A program made the position numbers and the translations under genes. Source: Enterobacter wuhouensis (GTDB taxonomy: Bacteria; Pseudomonadota; Gammaproteobacteria; Enterobacterales; Enterobacteriaceae). From it: a stretch of DNA of 64,000 nucleotides. The stretch spans positions 62,001 through 126,000 of the forward strand of contig NZ_SJOO01000006.1 of NCBI RefSeq assembly GCF_004331265.1, written 5' to 3'. Shown piece by piece: positions 25,329 to 33,580 of this stretch (positions within the stretch are counted from its first letter, which is position 1; every line of letters begins with the position of its first letter). The notes under the pieces were generated by a model. It saw only the letters and a program-made list of their open reading frames with translations. It was not told the DNA's origin and ran no database searches.

Positions 25329-26549
25329 ATGACTTCAGAACTCTCCCCGCAAAATATGACGTTAAGGTCATGGCTTGCGTTATTCATTCTCGCTATTTCA
25401 ACGTTTACAATTGTCACTACCGAACTGGCGCCGGTCGGATTATTAACGCCAATCGCAGAGGGGTTACGGTCTTCGGAATCCGCGGTGGGCATGACCGTGT
25501 CGCTTTATGCCTGGGTTGGGGCGTTGAGTGCGCTGTTTGCATCCGTCTTTTTAGGCAATGTGGCTAAGAAGCGGCTTTTACTCGTGCTCACCGTGGTGCT
25601 TCTGATCTCTAACGTCATGGCCGCGACGGTAAACACCTACGGAATGCTGCTTAGCGCCCGCGTGCTGGGCGCGCTTGCTCACGGTGCATTCTGGGCGATG
25701 ATCGGCGCAACGGCGGTTGCCATGGTTCCTGCCAGATATATTGGGGCAGCGACGTCAATCGTATTTGGTGGCGTTTCCGCAGCAAGCGTTTTTGGCGTAC
25801 CGGTATCCAACTACATTGGTATCCACTTCGGCTGGCGGCAGGCATTTTGGCTGATGGCCGCGCTGAGCGTAATTGCCTTTGTGGGTATTAGCGTGCTTGT
25901 TCCCCAGATCGCCAGCAAAAGCGCGCTTGGCCTGGATGCGCTTAAGGGCGTGCTGAAATCGTCTACCCTGTGGAAAATTTACTCAGCCACCCTGCTGGCC
26001 GTTACGGCCCACTTTGCCGCCTTTACGTACATTGAACCCTGGCTTCACACGCAGAGTTTGCTGTCCACAGCCTTTATTCCCGCCGTGCTTTTTGTTTACG
26101 GCATCGCGGGTCTGGCCGGCAATTTCCTGACCGGCGTGATGATTGATAAGTATCTCAAGCTGACGGTTTCGCTGTCTGTACTGCTGATCTGTGCAGTGCT
26201 GCTGTTCCTGGGCCTGTCAGGTTCCTCGCTCTCTGCTGCGCTGATATTCACCAGCATGATTATCTGGGGCTTCGCTGTATCAGGAATATTTGTCGGCTTC
26301 CAGACGTGGGTATTACGTATGGCAGAGGATAAAGCCTTCCCGGCCTCCGCAATCTACGTTTCGTTTTTCAATACCGCCATTGGTATCGGCGCGTCGGTCG
26401 GTGCCTGGATGGTTTCATCATTTTCAATGCCGCTCCTGTATATCGTCGCCGGCACGGCCATCGGCCTGTCCGTCCTGCTTGTCGCGGTTATTCCTGCAAC
26501 TTTGACCGCCAAACAATCCCGTATGGAGAAATCTTATGAGTCAAATTAA
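25329..26549 (+). CDS. MFS exporter of the AfsA-like operon
   Basis: A 406-residue, 12-TM major facilitator protein of the DHA1 (sugar-efflux/AraJ-SotB-like) branch, with the N-terminal TIVTTELAPVGLLTPIAEGL signature. It overlaps the next gene by 14 bases. In this context it is the probable exporter of the cluster's product. It resembles NepI downstream in family but is clearly a different protein. Confidence 0.85.
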   Translation: MTSELSPQNMTLRSWLALFILAISTFTIVTTELAPVGLLTPIAEGLRSSESAVGMTVSLYAWVGALSALFASVFLGNVAKKRLLLVLTVVLLISNVMAATVNTYGMLLSARVLGALAHGAFWAMIGATAVAMVPARYIGAATSIVFGGVSAASVFGVPVSNYIGIHFGWRQAFWLMAALSVIAFVGISVLVPQIASKSALGLDALKGVLKSSTLWKIYSATLLAVTAHFAAFTYIEPWLHTQSLLSTAFIPAVLFVYGIAGLAGNFLTGVMIDKYLKLTVSLSVLLICAVLLFLGLSGSSLSAALIFTSMIIWGFAVSGIFVGFQTWVLRMAEDKAFPASAIYVSFFNTAIGIGASVGAWMVSSFSMPLLYIVAGTAIGLSVLLVAVIPATLTAKQSRMEKSYESN

Positions 26550-26949
26550 TGACCGCACGCGCTATGGCAGAGAGATTATGGACCGTCTTGAAGCGGGGCT
26601 CGCGGATAAAGTCACCCGCCGCCTGAGCGAACTGGACCCGGGCCTGCCCGCCCTGATAACCGACTATGCGTTCGGGGATGTCGTGGGGCGTCCGGGGCTG
26701 GATCTCAAAACGCGCGAAATGCTGACCGTCGCCTCGCTTGTGACGCTGGGTAATGCTATGCCGCAGCTGGAACTGCACATGAGAGGCGCGCTCAACACCG
26801 GCGTGACGCCGGAAGAGCTGCTTGAAATTGTGATACAGATGGCGGTCTATGCCGGCGTTCCCGCCTGTATGAATGGCCTTACCGCCTACCGCGCGGCAAT
26901 GGCTGCGACGGGCCATACGTTGCCGGGACTGAAAGGGGGTGACGCATGA
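26536..26949 (+). CDS. Carboxymuconolactone decarboxylase-like protein
   Basis: A 137-residue AhpD/CMD-fold protein with the PcaC-type signature LELHMRGALNTGVTPEELLE and IQMAVYAGVPACMNGL. It lacks a CxxC redox pair, so it is more like the lactone decarboxylase than the peroxidase branch. PcaC acts on a carboxylated gamma-lactone in the beta-ketoadipate route, so a role on a lactone ring is plausible. Overlaps both neighbours (14 and 4 bases). Confidence 0.82.
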   Translation: MSQINDRTRYGREIMDRLEAGLADKVTRRLSELDPGLPALITDYAFGDVVGRPGLDLKTREMLTVASLVTLGNAMPQLELHMRGALNTGVTPEELLEIVIQMAVYAGVPACMNGLTAYRAAMAATGHTLPGLKGGDA

Positions 26950-28121
26950 GCGAAGTTGTCATTATTGCAGCCCGCCGCACGGCGACGGGCGCATTTCAGG
27001 GCGCGCTTGCGGAGCATTCCGCCGCTGACCTGGGAAGCCGGGTCATTCAGGCGCTCCTCAAAGAATCTGGCGTAGAGGCCGGTGATATCTCTCAGGTCAT
27101 TATGGGTCAGGTTCTTACGGCGGGGTGTGGCCAGAACCCGGCCCGGCAGTCGGCCCTGAATGCCGGATTACCCGTTGAAACACAATGTCTTACGATCAAT
27201 AAAGTGTGCGGCTCCGGGCTTAAGGCAGTTCATCTTGGCATGCAGGCGCTGCAGACGGGTGAGGCTGAGTTTGTGATCGCCGGGGGTCAGGAGAGTATGT
27301 CCAACTCGCCGCATATCGCCCTGACGTCGCGTAGCGGAACGCGGCTGGGCGATATCACTCTCAAAGATAGCCTGATTTCTGACGGGCTCTGGGATGCCTT
27401 CAACGATTATCATATGGGTATCACCGCAGAAAACGTTGCGACGGAGTTTGGTATCAGCCGCGAAATGCAGGACGAATATGCCCTTGTCTCTCACCACAAT
27501 GCGCTTGAAGCGCAGGCGCGCGGCATTTTTGAGCGCGAAATAGTTCCGGTTGAATGGCTGACGCGAAAAGGCGAAAAGATCTGCGTGGAGAGGGACGAAG
27601 GGCCGCGTGCAACCAGTATTGATAAATTGACGAAGCTGAGGCCAGTCTTCCGAAAAGAGGGAACGGTGACGGCGGGAAATGCTTCATCGCTGAATGACGG
27701 TGCCGCTGCGGTGCTGCTTTGTACGCGTGATACTGCCGAAGCGCGTGGCTTGCCGGTTCTGGCGTCGCTGGGCGTGTTTACCAATTCCGGTATCCAGCCG
27801 GCATTAATGGGCGCAGCCCCGATCCAGGCCATTGCCGACTGCCTTTCCCGCTCGGGATGGACGCCTGAGGATGTCGATCATCTTGAATCCAACGAAGCGT
27901 TTGCCGCCCAGGCGCTGGCGGTGATTCAGCAGGCGGGGATTTCCCCGGATCGTATCAATCCTTACGGCGGGGCCATCGCGCTTGGGCATGCGATAGGCGC
28001 ATCCGGATGCCGGATTTTGGTGACGCTGGTTCATGCCCTGGTCCGTAACGACGGCAAGCGTGGCGTCGCCGCGCTGTGCGTAGGCGGTGGGGAAGGCGTC
28101 GCGTTGAGCGTTTATCGCTAA
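26946..28121 (+). CDS. Thiolase (acetyl-CoA C-acyltransferase)
   Basis: A 391-residue thiolase with catalytic C88 (NKVCGSG), H348 and C378 (ALCVGGGEG), the positions usual for biosynthetic and degradative thiolases. It could condense acetyl-CoA with an acyl-CoA to a 3-oxoacyl-CoA, the kind of substrate AfsA-type enzymes use, or cleave beta-ketoadipyl-CoA. The near-invariant G-H-P-I-G-A-S-G is G-H-A-I-G-A-S-G here. Last gene of the operon, ending at a terminator. Confidence 0.9.
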   Translation: MSEVVIIAARRTATGAFQGALAEHSAADLGSRVIQALLKESGVEAGDISQVIMGQVLTAGCGQNPARQSALNAGLPVETQCLTINKVCGSGLKAVHLGMQALQTGEAEFVIAGGQESMSNSPHIALTSRSGTRLGDITLKDSLISDGLWDAFNDYHMGITAENVATEFGISREMQDEYALVSHHNALEAQARGIFEREIVPVEWLTRKGEKICVERDEGPRATSIDKLTKLRPVFRKEGTVTAGNASSLNDGAAAVLLCTRDTAEARGLPVLASLGVFTNSGIQPALMGAAPIQAIADCLSRSGWTPEDVDHLESNEAFAAQALAVIQQAGISPDRINPYGGAIALGHAIGASGCRILVTLVHALVRNDGKRGVAALCVGGGEGVALSVYR

Positions 28122-28141
28122 CGGCACGGCGTATCAGATAT

Positions 28142-28169
28142 AAAAAAACCGGGAAAACCCGGTTTTTTT
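28142..28169. terminator. Bidirectional terminator between thiolase and aldo/keto reductase
   Basis: AAAAAAACCGGG-AAAA-CCCGGTTTTTTT, a strong symmetric hairpin with A and T runs on both sides, so it can stop both convergent transcripts. Confidence 0.92.
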
Positions 28170-28186
28170 ATTTTCATGATGAGGTA

Positions 28187-29185
28187 TCAGGCGTTCACGC
28201 CTTTCATACCCTCGGCAGAATATCGATCGCCTTTAATCTCTATCCGGCGATGCAGGTTGTTCAATGATTCAATATCGCTTTTCTCAAGCACAATGTCGGT
28301 AGCGCGCGCGTTCTCGGCCAGATAGCCGGCGTGCTTAGTGCCCGGAATAGGAACTAGCCTCTCGTATTGTGCTAACAGCCAGGCAAGGGCAATCTGACCT
28401 GCGGTACAGCCGTATTTTGCGGCCAGCGGGTGGATGACATCGAGCAGCTGACGGTTATGATCGAGGCTGGACTGCGCGAAACGTTCGTTATTTTTCCGGA
28501 AATCACCTTCTGCAAATTCGCTATTGTTCAGGTATTTTCCCGTCAGGAAGCCTCTGCCAAGAGGCGAGTAGGGCACCAGACCAATGCCCAGCTCTTTTAC
28601 GGTCGGCAGAATGCTTTCTTCGATATCGCGCGTCCACAGAGAGTATTCCGTTTGCAGCGCGGTGACCGGATGTACCGCATGGGCCCGCTGCAGCGTTGCA
28701 GCCGACACTTCGCAAAGGCCGATGTGGTTGATCTTGCCCTCTTTAACAAGGGTGCGCAGACAATCCATACTCTCTTCGACCGGGGTGACGTTACTCAGTC
28801 TGTGAAGATAAAAGAGGTCGATTCGCTCCACGCCAAGCCGCTTGAGGGACTCGTTACAGCAGCGGATGATATAGTCAGGCGTATTGTTGATGGTGCGGGC
28901 ATAAGACTCGTCAGGCGAGCGATCGATGCCGCACTTCGTGGCGATTTTGAACTGCTCCCGAGTGCTTTTATCCAGTCCGGCAAGAAAATGACCGATCAGT
29001 CTTTCATTATGACCACGCCCATATAAATTTGCGGTATCAATAAACGTCACGTTCAGATCGATGAGGCTATGCAATACCTGCAGCGAGGCGTTGTCATCAG
29101 TCTGGCCATAAAATTCACTCAGACCCATGGCACCATAGCCGACGGCACTGACGGTAAGATTTTGAGATAAAGTACGTGTTTTCAT
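28187..29185 (-). CDS. Aldo/keto reductase
   Basis: A 332-residue NADPH-dependent reductase of the AKR superfamily (YajO/AKR13-like). The catalytic tetrad is D50, Y55 (FIDTANLYG), K84 (IATKCG) and H128 (FYLHRL); the cofactor end is VPIPGTKHAGYLAENARA. Members reduce carbonyl compounds. It is convergent with the AfsA-like operon and has its own promoter facing nepI. It may supply a reduction step for that pathway or be an independent gene. Confidence 0.87.
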   Translation of the reverse strand: MKTRTLSQNLTVSAVGYGAMGLSEFYGQTDDNASLQVLHSLIDLNVTFIDTANLYGRGHNERLIGHFLAGLDKSTREQFKIATKCGIDRSPDESYARTINNTPDYIIRCCNESLKRLGVERIDLFYLHRLSNVTPVEESMDCLRTLVKEGKINHIGLCEVSAATLQRAHAVHPVTALQTEYSLWTRDIEESILPTVKELGIGLVPYSPLGRGFLTGKYLNNSEFAEGDFRKNNERFAQSSLDHNRQLLDVIHPLAAKYGCTAGQIALAWLLAQYERLVPIPGTKHAGYLAENARATDIVLEKSDIESLNNLHRRIEIKGDRYSAEGMKGVNA

Positions 29186-29392
29186 AGTTTCTCCTTTTCA
29201 GACGCTATGATTGTTTCACCTCAATTGTGGATACTGAATTTTCATTTTCGTTATGCTGAAAAGGTATCAGTCTCCGCCGTGCTGCTTCCTGGATAGTTAA
29301 AAACGACAAAAGTTGTCAAATCGTTAAATCCGTCACACTTTTGATGATAAACTGCGCGACTTTTCCGCACGTTTTTATCTTCAGGTGACGCC

Positions 29393-30583
29393 ATGACAGA
29401 ACATATCCAGCCCACGACCAGACCGCAGATCAACGAGGTTTTACGCCCCAACTGGTCGGCGGTTTTCTCCGTGGCGTTCTGCGTCGCCTGCCTGATTACC
29501 GTTGAGTTTCTGCCGGTGAGCCTCCTGACGCCGATGGCGCAGGATCTGGGCATTTCCGAAGGCGTGGCGGGGCAGTCCGTTACCGTCACCGCCTTCGTGG
29601 CGATGTTCGCCAGCCTGTTTATCACCCAGGTCATTGGCACCATCGACCGCCGCAAGGTGGTCATTCTGTTCAGCGTGCTGCTGACGCTCTCCTGCCTGCT
29701 GGTTTCCTTCGCGGAAAGCTTCACCCTGCTGCTGCTCGGTCGCGCCTGTCTGGGGCTGGGGCTCGGCGGCTTCTGGGCGATGTCGGCCTCGCTGACCATG
29801 CGCCTGGTGCCCGCGCGTACGGTGCCAAAGGCCCTGTCCGTTATCTTCGGTGCGGTCTCTATCGCCCTGGTGATTGCCGCACCGCTCGGCAGCTTCCTCG
29901 GTGGGATTATCGGCTGGCGTAACGTCTTCAACGCCGCGGCGGTGATGGGCCTGCTCTGCATCATTTGGGTGTGGAAAGCGCTGCCGTCCCTGCCGGGCGA
30001 AGCGGCGCACCATAAGCAGAACATGTTCGCGCTGCTGAAGCGCCCCGGCGTGATGGCGGGAATGACCGCCATCTTCATGGCCTTTGCCGGGCAGTTTGCC
30101 TTCTTTACCTACATCCGCCCGGTGTTTATGACCATGGCGGGCTTTGACGTGGACGGCCTGACGCTGGTGCTGCTGAGCTTCGGTATCGCCAGCTTTGTCG
30201 GCACCTCGCTGTCGTCCCAGTTCCTCAAACGCTCCCTGAAGGTAGCGCTGGCGGGCGCGCCGCTGGTGCTGGCAATGAGCGCGGCGGTGCTGGTGCTGTG
30301 GGGCAGCGACAAGTGGGTGGCGTCGGCGATTGCGATTGTTTGGGGCTTCGCCTTTGCGCTGGTGCCGGTGGGCTGGTCGACGTGGATCACCCGCTCGCTT
30401 GCCGATCAGGCGGAAAAGGCCGGGTCGATTCAGGTGGCGGTGATCCAGCTGGCGAACACCTGCGGCGCGGCCATTGGCGGCGTGGCGCTCGACCATCTGG
30501 GGCTGACGTCACCGCTGGTGATTTCCGGCACGCTGATGCTGCTGACCGCGCTGCTGGTGGCGGGGAAGGTTAAGGCGAAGTAA
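29393..30583 (+). CDS. nepI: Purine ribonucleoside exporter NepI
   Basis: A 396-residue MFS protein, 12 TM, matching E. coli NepI (YicM), which exports inosine, guanosine and related nucleosides by proton antiport. The signature [21 protein letters not shown] is at TM1. It keeps the E. coli neighbourhood with yicN and yicL, although an 8-kb insert now separates it from yicN. Confidence 0.93.
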   Translation: MTEHIQPTTRPQINEVLRPNWSAVFSVAFCVACLITVEFLPVSLLTPMAQDLGISEGVAGQSVTVTAFVAMFASLFITQVIGTIDRRKVVILFSVLLTLSCLLVSFAESFTLLLLGRACLGLGLGGFWAMSASLTMRLVPARTVPKALSVIFGAVSIALVIAAPLGSFLGGIIGWRNVFNAAAVMGLLCIIWVWKALPSLPGEAAHHKQNMFALLKRPGVMAGMTAIFMAFAGQFAFFTYIRPVFMTMAGFDVDGLTLVLLSFGIASFVGTSLSSQFLKRSLKVALAGAPLVLAMSAAVLVLWGSDKWVASAIAIVWGFAFALVPVGWSTWITRSLADQAEKAGSIQVAVIQLANTCGAAIGGVALDHLGLTSPLVISGTLMLLTALLVAGKVKAK

Positions 30584-30589
30584 GTCAAT

Positions 30590-30691
30590 TCCCCCCCTCA
30601 CCCCGGCCCTCTCCCCAAAGGGGCGAGGGTGAAAACACCGCACCGAGCCGTCCCCTCTCCCCTATGGGGAGAGGGTTAGGGTGAGGGGGGA
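30590..30691. repeat. Long imperfect palindromic repeat between nepI and yicL
   Basis: The outer arms CCCCCCTCACCC (about 30592-30603) and GGGTGAGGGGGG (30679-30690) enclose two inner GGGGAGAGGG-type hairpins. This CCCTCACCC/CCCTCTCCCC family is a common intergenic repeat in enterobacteria. A partial relative is at 31671-31706. It lies between convergent genes and may serve as a terminator. Confidence 0.75.
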
Positions 30692-30698
30692 CATCAGG

Positions 30699-31604
30699 CT
30701 ACGCCGATGCCTTAACCCGTCTACGCGAATCCATCGAAATCAGCACCACCGACGACACTATCAGCAGCGTTCCCAGCCAGTCCGGCAGGGTGAACGCCAC
30801 GCCCAGCAGCAGCACCGACAGCAGCGCGCTGCTCAGCGGCTCAGCGCAGCTCAGAATGCTCGCTTTCGGCCCGCCGATCATCTGTGCGCCTTTCAGGTAC
30901 AGGCTGAACGTCAGCGCCGTGCCAATCACCACCAGGTAGAAAAACGCCAGCAACAGGCTGCCGTCAATCACGAACGTGGTTCCTCGTCCGGCGTAGAACG
31001 GCGTTAACATCAATCCCGCAATCAACATGCTCCAGCCGACAATCGGCAGCGTGCCGTAGCGGGCGATCAGCGTTGACGGGTACGTCGTATAAAACGCGGC
31101 GGCGAACGCCGAGGCGATGCCGAAGAACAGCGCGGCAGGCGAGATGGAGAGCGAGGTCGGGTCGCCGTGTGTCACCAGCAGGAAGGTACCGACAAGCGAC
31201 GTCAGAATGGCGGACAAGACAAACACGCCGGGGCGCTTTTTCCGCGCCAGCGCAAACCACGCCACGATGATGGTCGGTGACAGAAACTGCAGCACGGTAG
31301 CGGTCGCGGCATTGGATTTTTCAATCGTCAGCAGGAAGGTGAGCTGCACGGTGAGCGCGCCGACCAGTGAGAAAATCAGCAGGCTGAGGGCGTCTTTGCG
31401 ATGCTTGATGACCGAGAAAATCTTGTCGCCGTGGACGAAGGAGAGCGTCAGCAGGATCACGCCGGTAAACAGCAGGCGAACCATGGTCAGGTAAGGCGAA
31501 GAAATGTGGCTTTTCTCCATGATGTACTGCGCGCAAACCCCCGAGCTGCCCCATAAAACGGCGGCGATGAGGACGTTTAGCATCCCTTTGCGTGTGGAAC
31601 CCAT
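30699..31604 (-). CDS. yicL: EamA-family inner-membrane transporter YicL
   Basis: A 301-residue, ten-TM DMT permease nearly identical to E. coli YicL ([40 protein letters not shown]). The start at 31604 is chosen by that match; the open frame runs 30 codons further upstream without homology. Substrate unknown. Convergent with nepI. Confidence 0.93.
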   Translation of the reverse strand: MGSTRKGMLNVLIAAVLWGSSGVCAQYIMEKSHISSPYLTMVRLLFTGVILLTLSFVHGDKIFSVIKHRKDALSLLIFSLVGALTVQLTFLLTIEKSNAATATVLQFLSPTIIVAWFALARKKRPGVFVLSAILTSLVGTFLLVTHGDPTSLSISPAALFFGIASAFAAAFYTTYPSTLIARYGTLPIVGWSMLIAGLMLTPFYAGRGTTFVIDGSLLLAFFYLVVIGTALTFSLYLKGAQMIGGPKASILSCAEPLSSALLSVLLLGVAFTLPDWLGTLLIVSSVVLISMDSRRRVKASA

Positions 31605-31670
31605 GTTCTCCCCTGCTATGTTGTCGTTAATTCGGTCAACAGCATAGCATGGTTGTGTGCGGCCTGATGC

Positions 31671-31742
31671 CCTCACCCCGGACCGTACACCCACGGGGAG
31701 AGGGGGAAAACCGTAGGCCGGGTAAGCGCAGCGCCACCCGGC
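31671..31742. repeat. Composite of CCCTCACCC-type repeat and REP element
   Basis: A CCCTCACCCCGG...GGGGAGAGGG hairpin (31671-31706) is directly followed by a REP (31713-31742, GTAGGCCGGGTAAGCGCAGC continuing CACCCGGC). It fills the yicL-porin gap. Confidence 0.75.
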
Positions 31743-31754
31743 ATGTTGTTGACC

Positions 31755-33134
31755 TTAGAACCACGCCTCCCACATCGCGCCGACGTTGAAGTCGTCGAGC
31801 GTTTCATCTTTGGTGTTGTTCACGCGCGCGGTGCGTTCGTTGTCCACCTTGCCGCCGGTCACGTAGAAGCGCAGCATCGGGCGGAACTCCGGCCCCATGG
31901 CGATAGACATGTTCTGCGACAGGGTCAGCTTCCAGCCCTTGTTGTCGCCGCCGTTGTCGTAATCAACGTGCTGCCAGCCCGCTTCCAGCCAGGTGGAGTG
32001 AACGTCGTTCCACCAGTGCATCGGGCGCACGATGGCATTGTAGTTCTTACGGTTGTCGGTCTTATCTCGGCTGTTGTTATAGTCGTGGAAGGCGAGGATG
32101 TACTCCACCTGCGTCGCTTGGGTGAATTTGTACAGCCCTTCGAAGCTGGCGTAGACCGTGGTCAGGTCCTCGGTTTTGTTGAACACGCTGTTGTCCGAGT
32201 TATCGGAGTAGCGGGCGATCACCTTGTTCACGCCGCTGTCGTTGGTGTGGCTCAGCACCACGCCGCCCTGCCAGGCGTTCAGACGCTCGTCGCTCTCCAC
32301 CGCCTTGGAGTCAAAGCCGTAGTTGGCGTACAGCTCCATGTCGATCGGGCCGAGCTTCATGCCGTGGATTTTTGAGGTTGCGGCGTAGTTGCCTTTGTCG
32401 CCCGTGCCGGAACCGCCGGTACAGGTGATGCGTGACGGGTTCGCTTCGTCTTCCATCACTTCCGGGCTACAGGATTCCACCGCCGCCACGGCGGCCACGT
32501 CAAACTGCACGCCGCCGATGTCGAAGTTCTTCACCCCGGCGCCCTGGCCGTCGTGGTTCATCCAGAAGTAGTCGTTGATGCCCTGCTGCGGACGCTGGTG
32601 GAAGTCACGGCCGGCCCAGAAATAGGCGTTCGGGTTGGAGGCCATAATGTTGGTCACCCCCGCGTAGGCTTTTTTCAGGTTAACTTCGTCGCCCCAGTGG
32701 TCGATCATCACGTTGATGTCCCAGATGGCGCCGTTTTCCCCCTTGAAGGCCTTGGAAAGCTGGAATTCCCCGCCGTTGCCTTCGTTACCCAGACGACCAA
32801 TGGCGGACGCGCCGTTATAGGAGCCGTCCACCGCCACGTATTTCTGATCGGCGGCCTGGAAGTGCGCGCCGTAGCGGGCGTAGCCGGTAAATTTAATCCC
32901 GAACGGGATCGCCATATCCGGAGACTGCGCCGCGCTTTGCGGCTCGGTGACCACGTCCGCTTTTTTCGCGACCGCCGCATCCATTTTGGCCTGACGCTCG
33001 GCCAGGGCTTTGTCCACCGCTTTCGCCACAATGGCGTCGATTTGCTCCTGCGTGAATTCTTGTGCGAGCACGGAAATTGGGCAAAGCGCGGCGATAACCG
33101 CCATGGTTAATGGAAGTTTTTTAATCGTATTCAT
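31755..33134 (-). CDS. LamB-family carbohydrate porin
   Basis: A 459-residue outer-membrane beta-barrel of the maltoporin/BglH type. Signal peptide of about 24 residues (MNTIKKLPLTMAVIAALCPI then SVLA), a short coiled N-terminal stretch rich in A, K and E, then the barrel, starting GIKFTGYARYGAHF and ending FNVGAMWEAWF with the terminal aromatic residue. It would let beta-glucoside oligomers cross the outer membrane for the adjacent PTS. Last gene on the minus strand of this cluster, 138 bases after the EIIA gene. Confidence 0.88.
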   Translation of the reverse strand: MNTIKKLPLTMAVIAALCPISVLAQEFTQEQIDAIVAKAVDKALAERQAKMDAAVAKKADVVTEPQSAAQSPDMAIPFGIKFTGYARYGAHFQAADQKYVAVDGSYNGASAIGRLGNEGNGGEFQLSKAFKGENGAIWDINVMIDHWGDEVNLKKAYAGVTNIMASNPNAYFWAGRDFHQRPQQGINDYFWMNHDGQGAGVKNFDIGGVQFDVAAVAAVESCSPEVMEDEANPSRITCTGGSGTGDKGNYAATSKIHGMKLGPIDMELYANYGFDSKAVESDERLNAWQGGVVLSHTNDSGVNKVIARYSDNSDNSVFNKTEDLTTVYASFEGLYKFTQATQVEYILAFHDYNNSRDKTDNRKNYNAIVRPMHWWNDVHSTWLEAGWQHVDYDNGGDNKGWKLTLSQNMSIAMGPEFRPMLRFYVTGGKVDNERTARVNNTKDETLDDFNVGAMWEAWF

Positions 33135-33272
33135 GGTTATCTCAATATAGTTTAATTTTATTCAGACAATAACCATCCCGCTCCGATCTGACAGAGTATG
33201 TCGCTATCATCAGAACAAGTGGAATTCTATTTAGGGTACAGAGGTATTACAGTAACTTTATTTCGCCATAGA

Positions 33273-33578
33273 CTATCTCTGATATAGATGAATAATTTCT
33301 TCGGATAGTTCACGCGCTAATAAGGAGTTCATTAAATGATCCTGCGCGTGCACCATAATTAAGGTCATCGGCTGGCGAGCTTCGCCCGCATCCTGCTCGA
33401 TCAGTTTGGTCTGCATCTTGTGCGCCTGGCGCGCGTAGCCGTCGGCTTCGCGCAGCAGGCTTTTGGCCTCGTCAATATTGCCCTGACGCGCCGCGTGCAG
33501 CGCCTCAAAGCACAGGCTGCGGGACTGACCGGCATTGACGATAATTTCCATTACGGCTTCTTCGAGTGCGATCATCAT
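33273..33578 (-). CDS. PTS lactose/cellobiose-type EIIA
   Basis: A 101-residue helical phosphocarrier. The phosphorylated histidine lies in LIMVHAQDHLMNS, the family active-site motif. It passes phosphate from HPr to the EIIB of this operon. The start may be either of two adjacent ATGs (33578 or 33575). Two bases after the GH1 gene, so cotranscribed. Confidence 0.92.
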   Translation of the reverse strand: MMIALEEAVMEIIVNAGQSRSLCFEALHAARQGNIDEAKSLLREADGYARQAHKMQTKLIEQDAGEARQPMTLIMVHAQDHLMNSLLARELSEEIIHLYQR

Positions 33579-33580
33579 TA

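Noticed and set aside
29441..30496. A 351-codon open frame antisense to nepI
   Set aside because: The composition (H, R, Q, A-rich) is typical of the complement of a membrane-protein gene; no start context.
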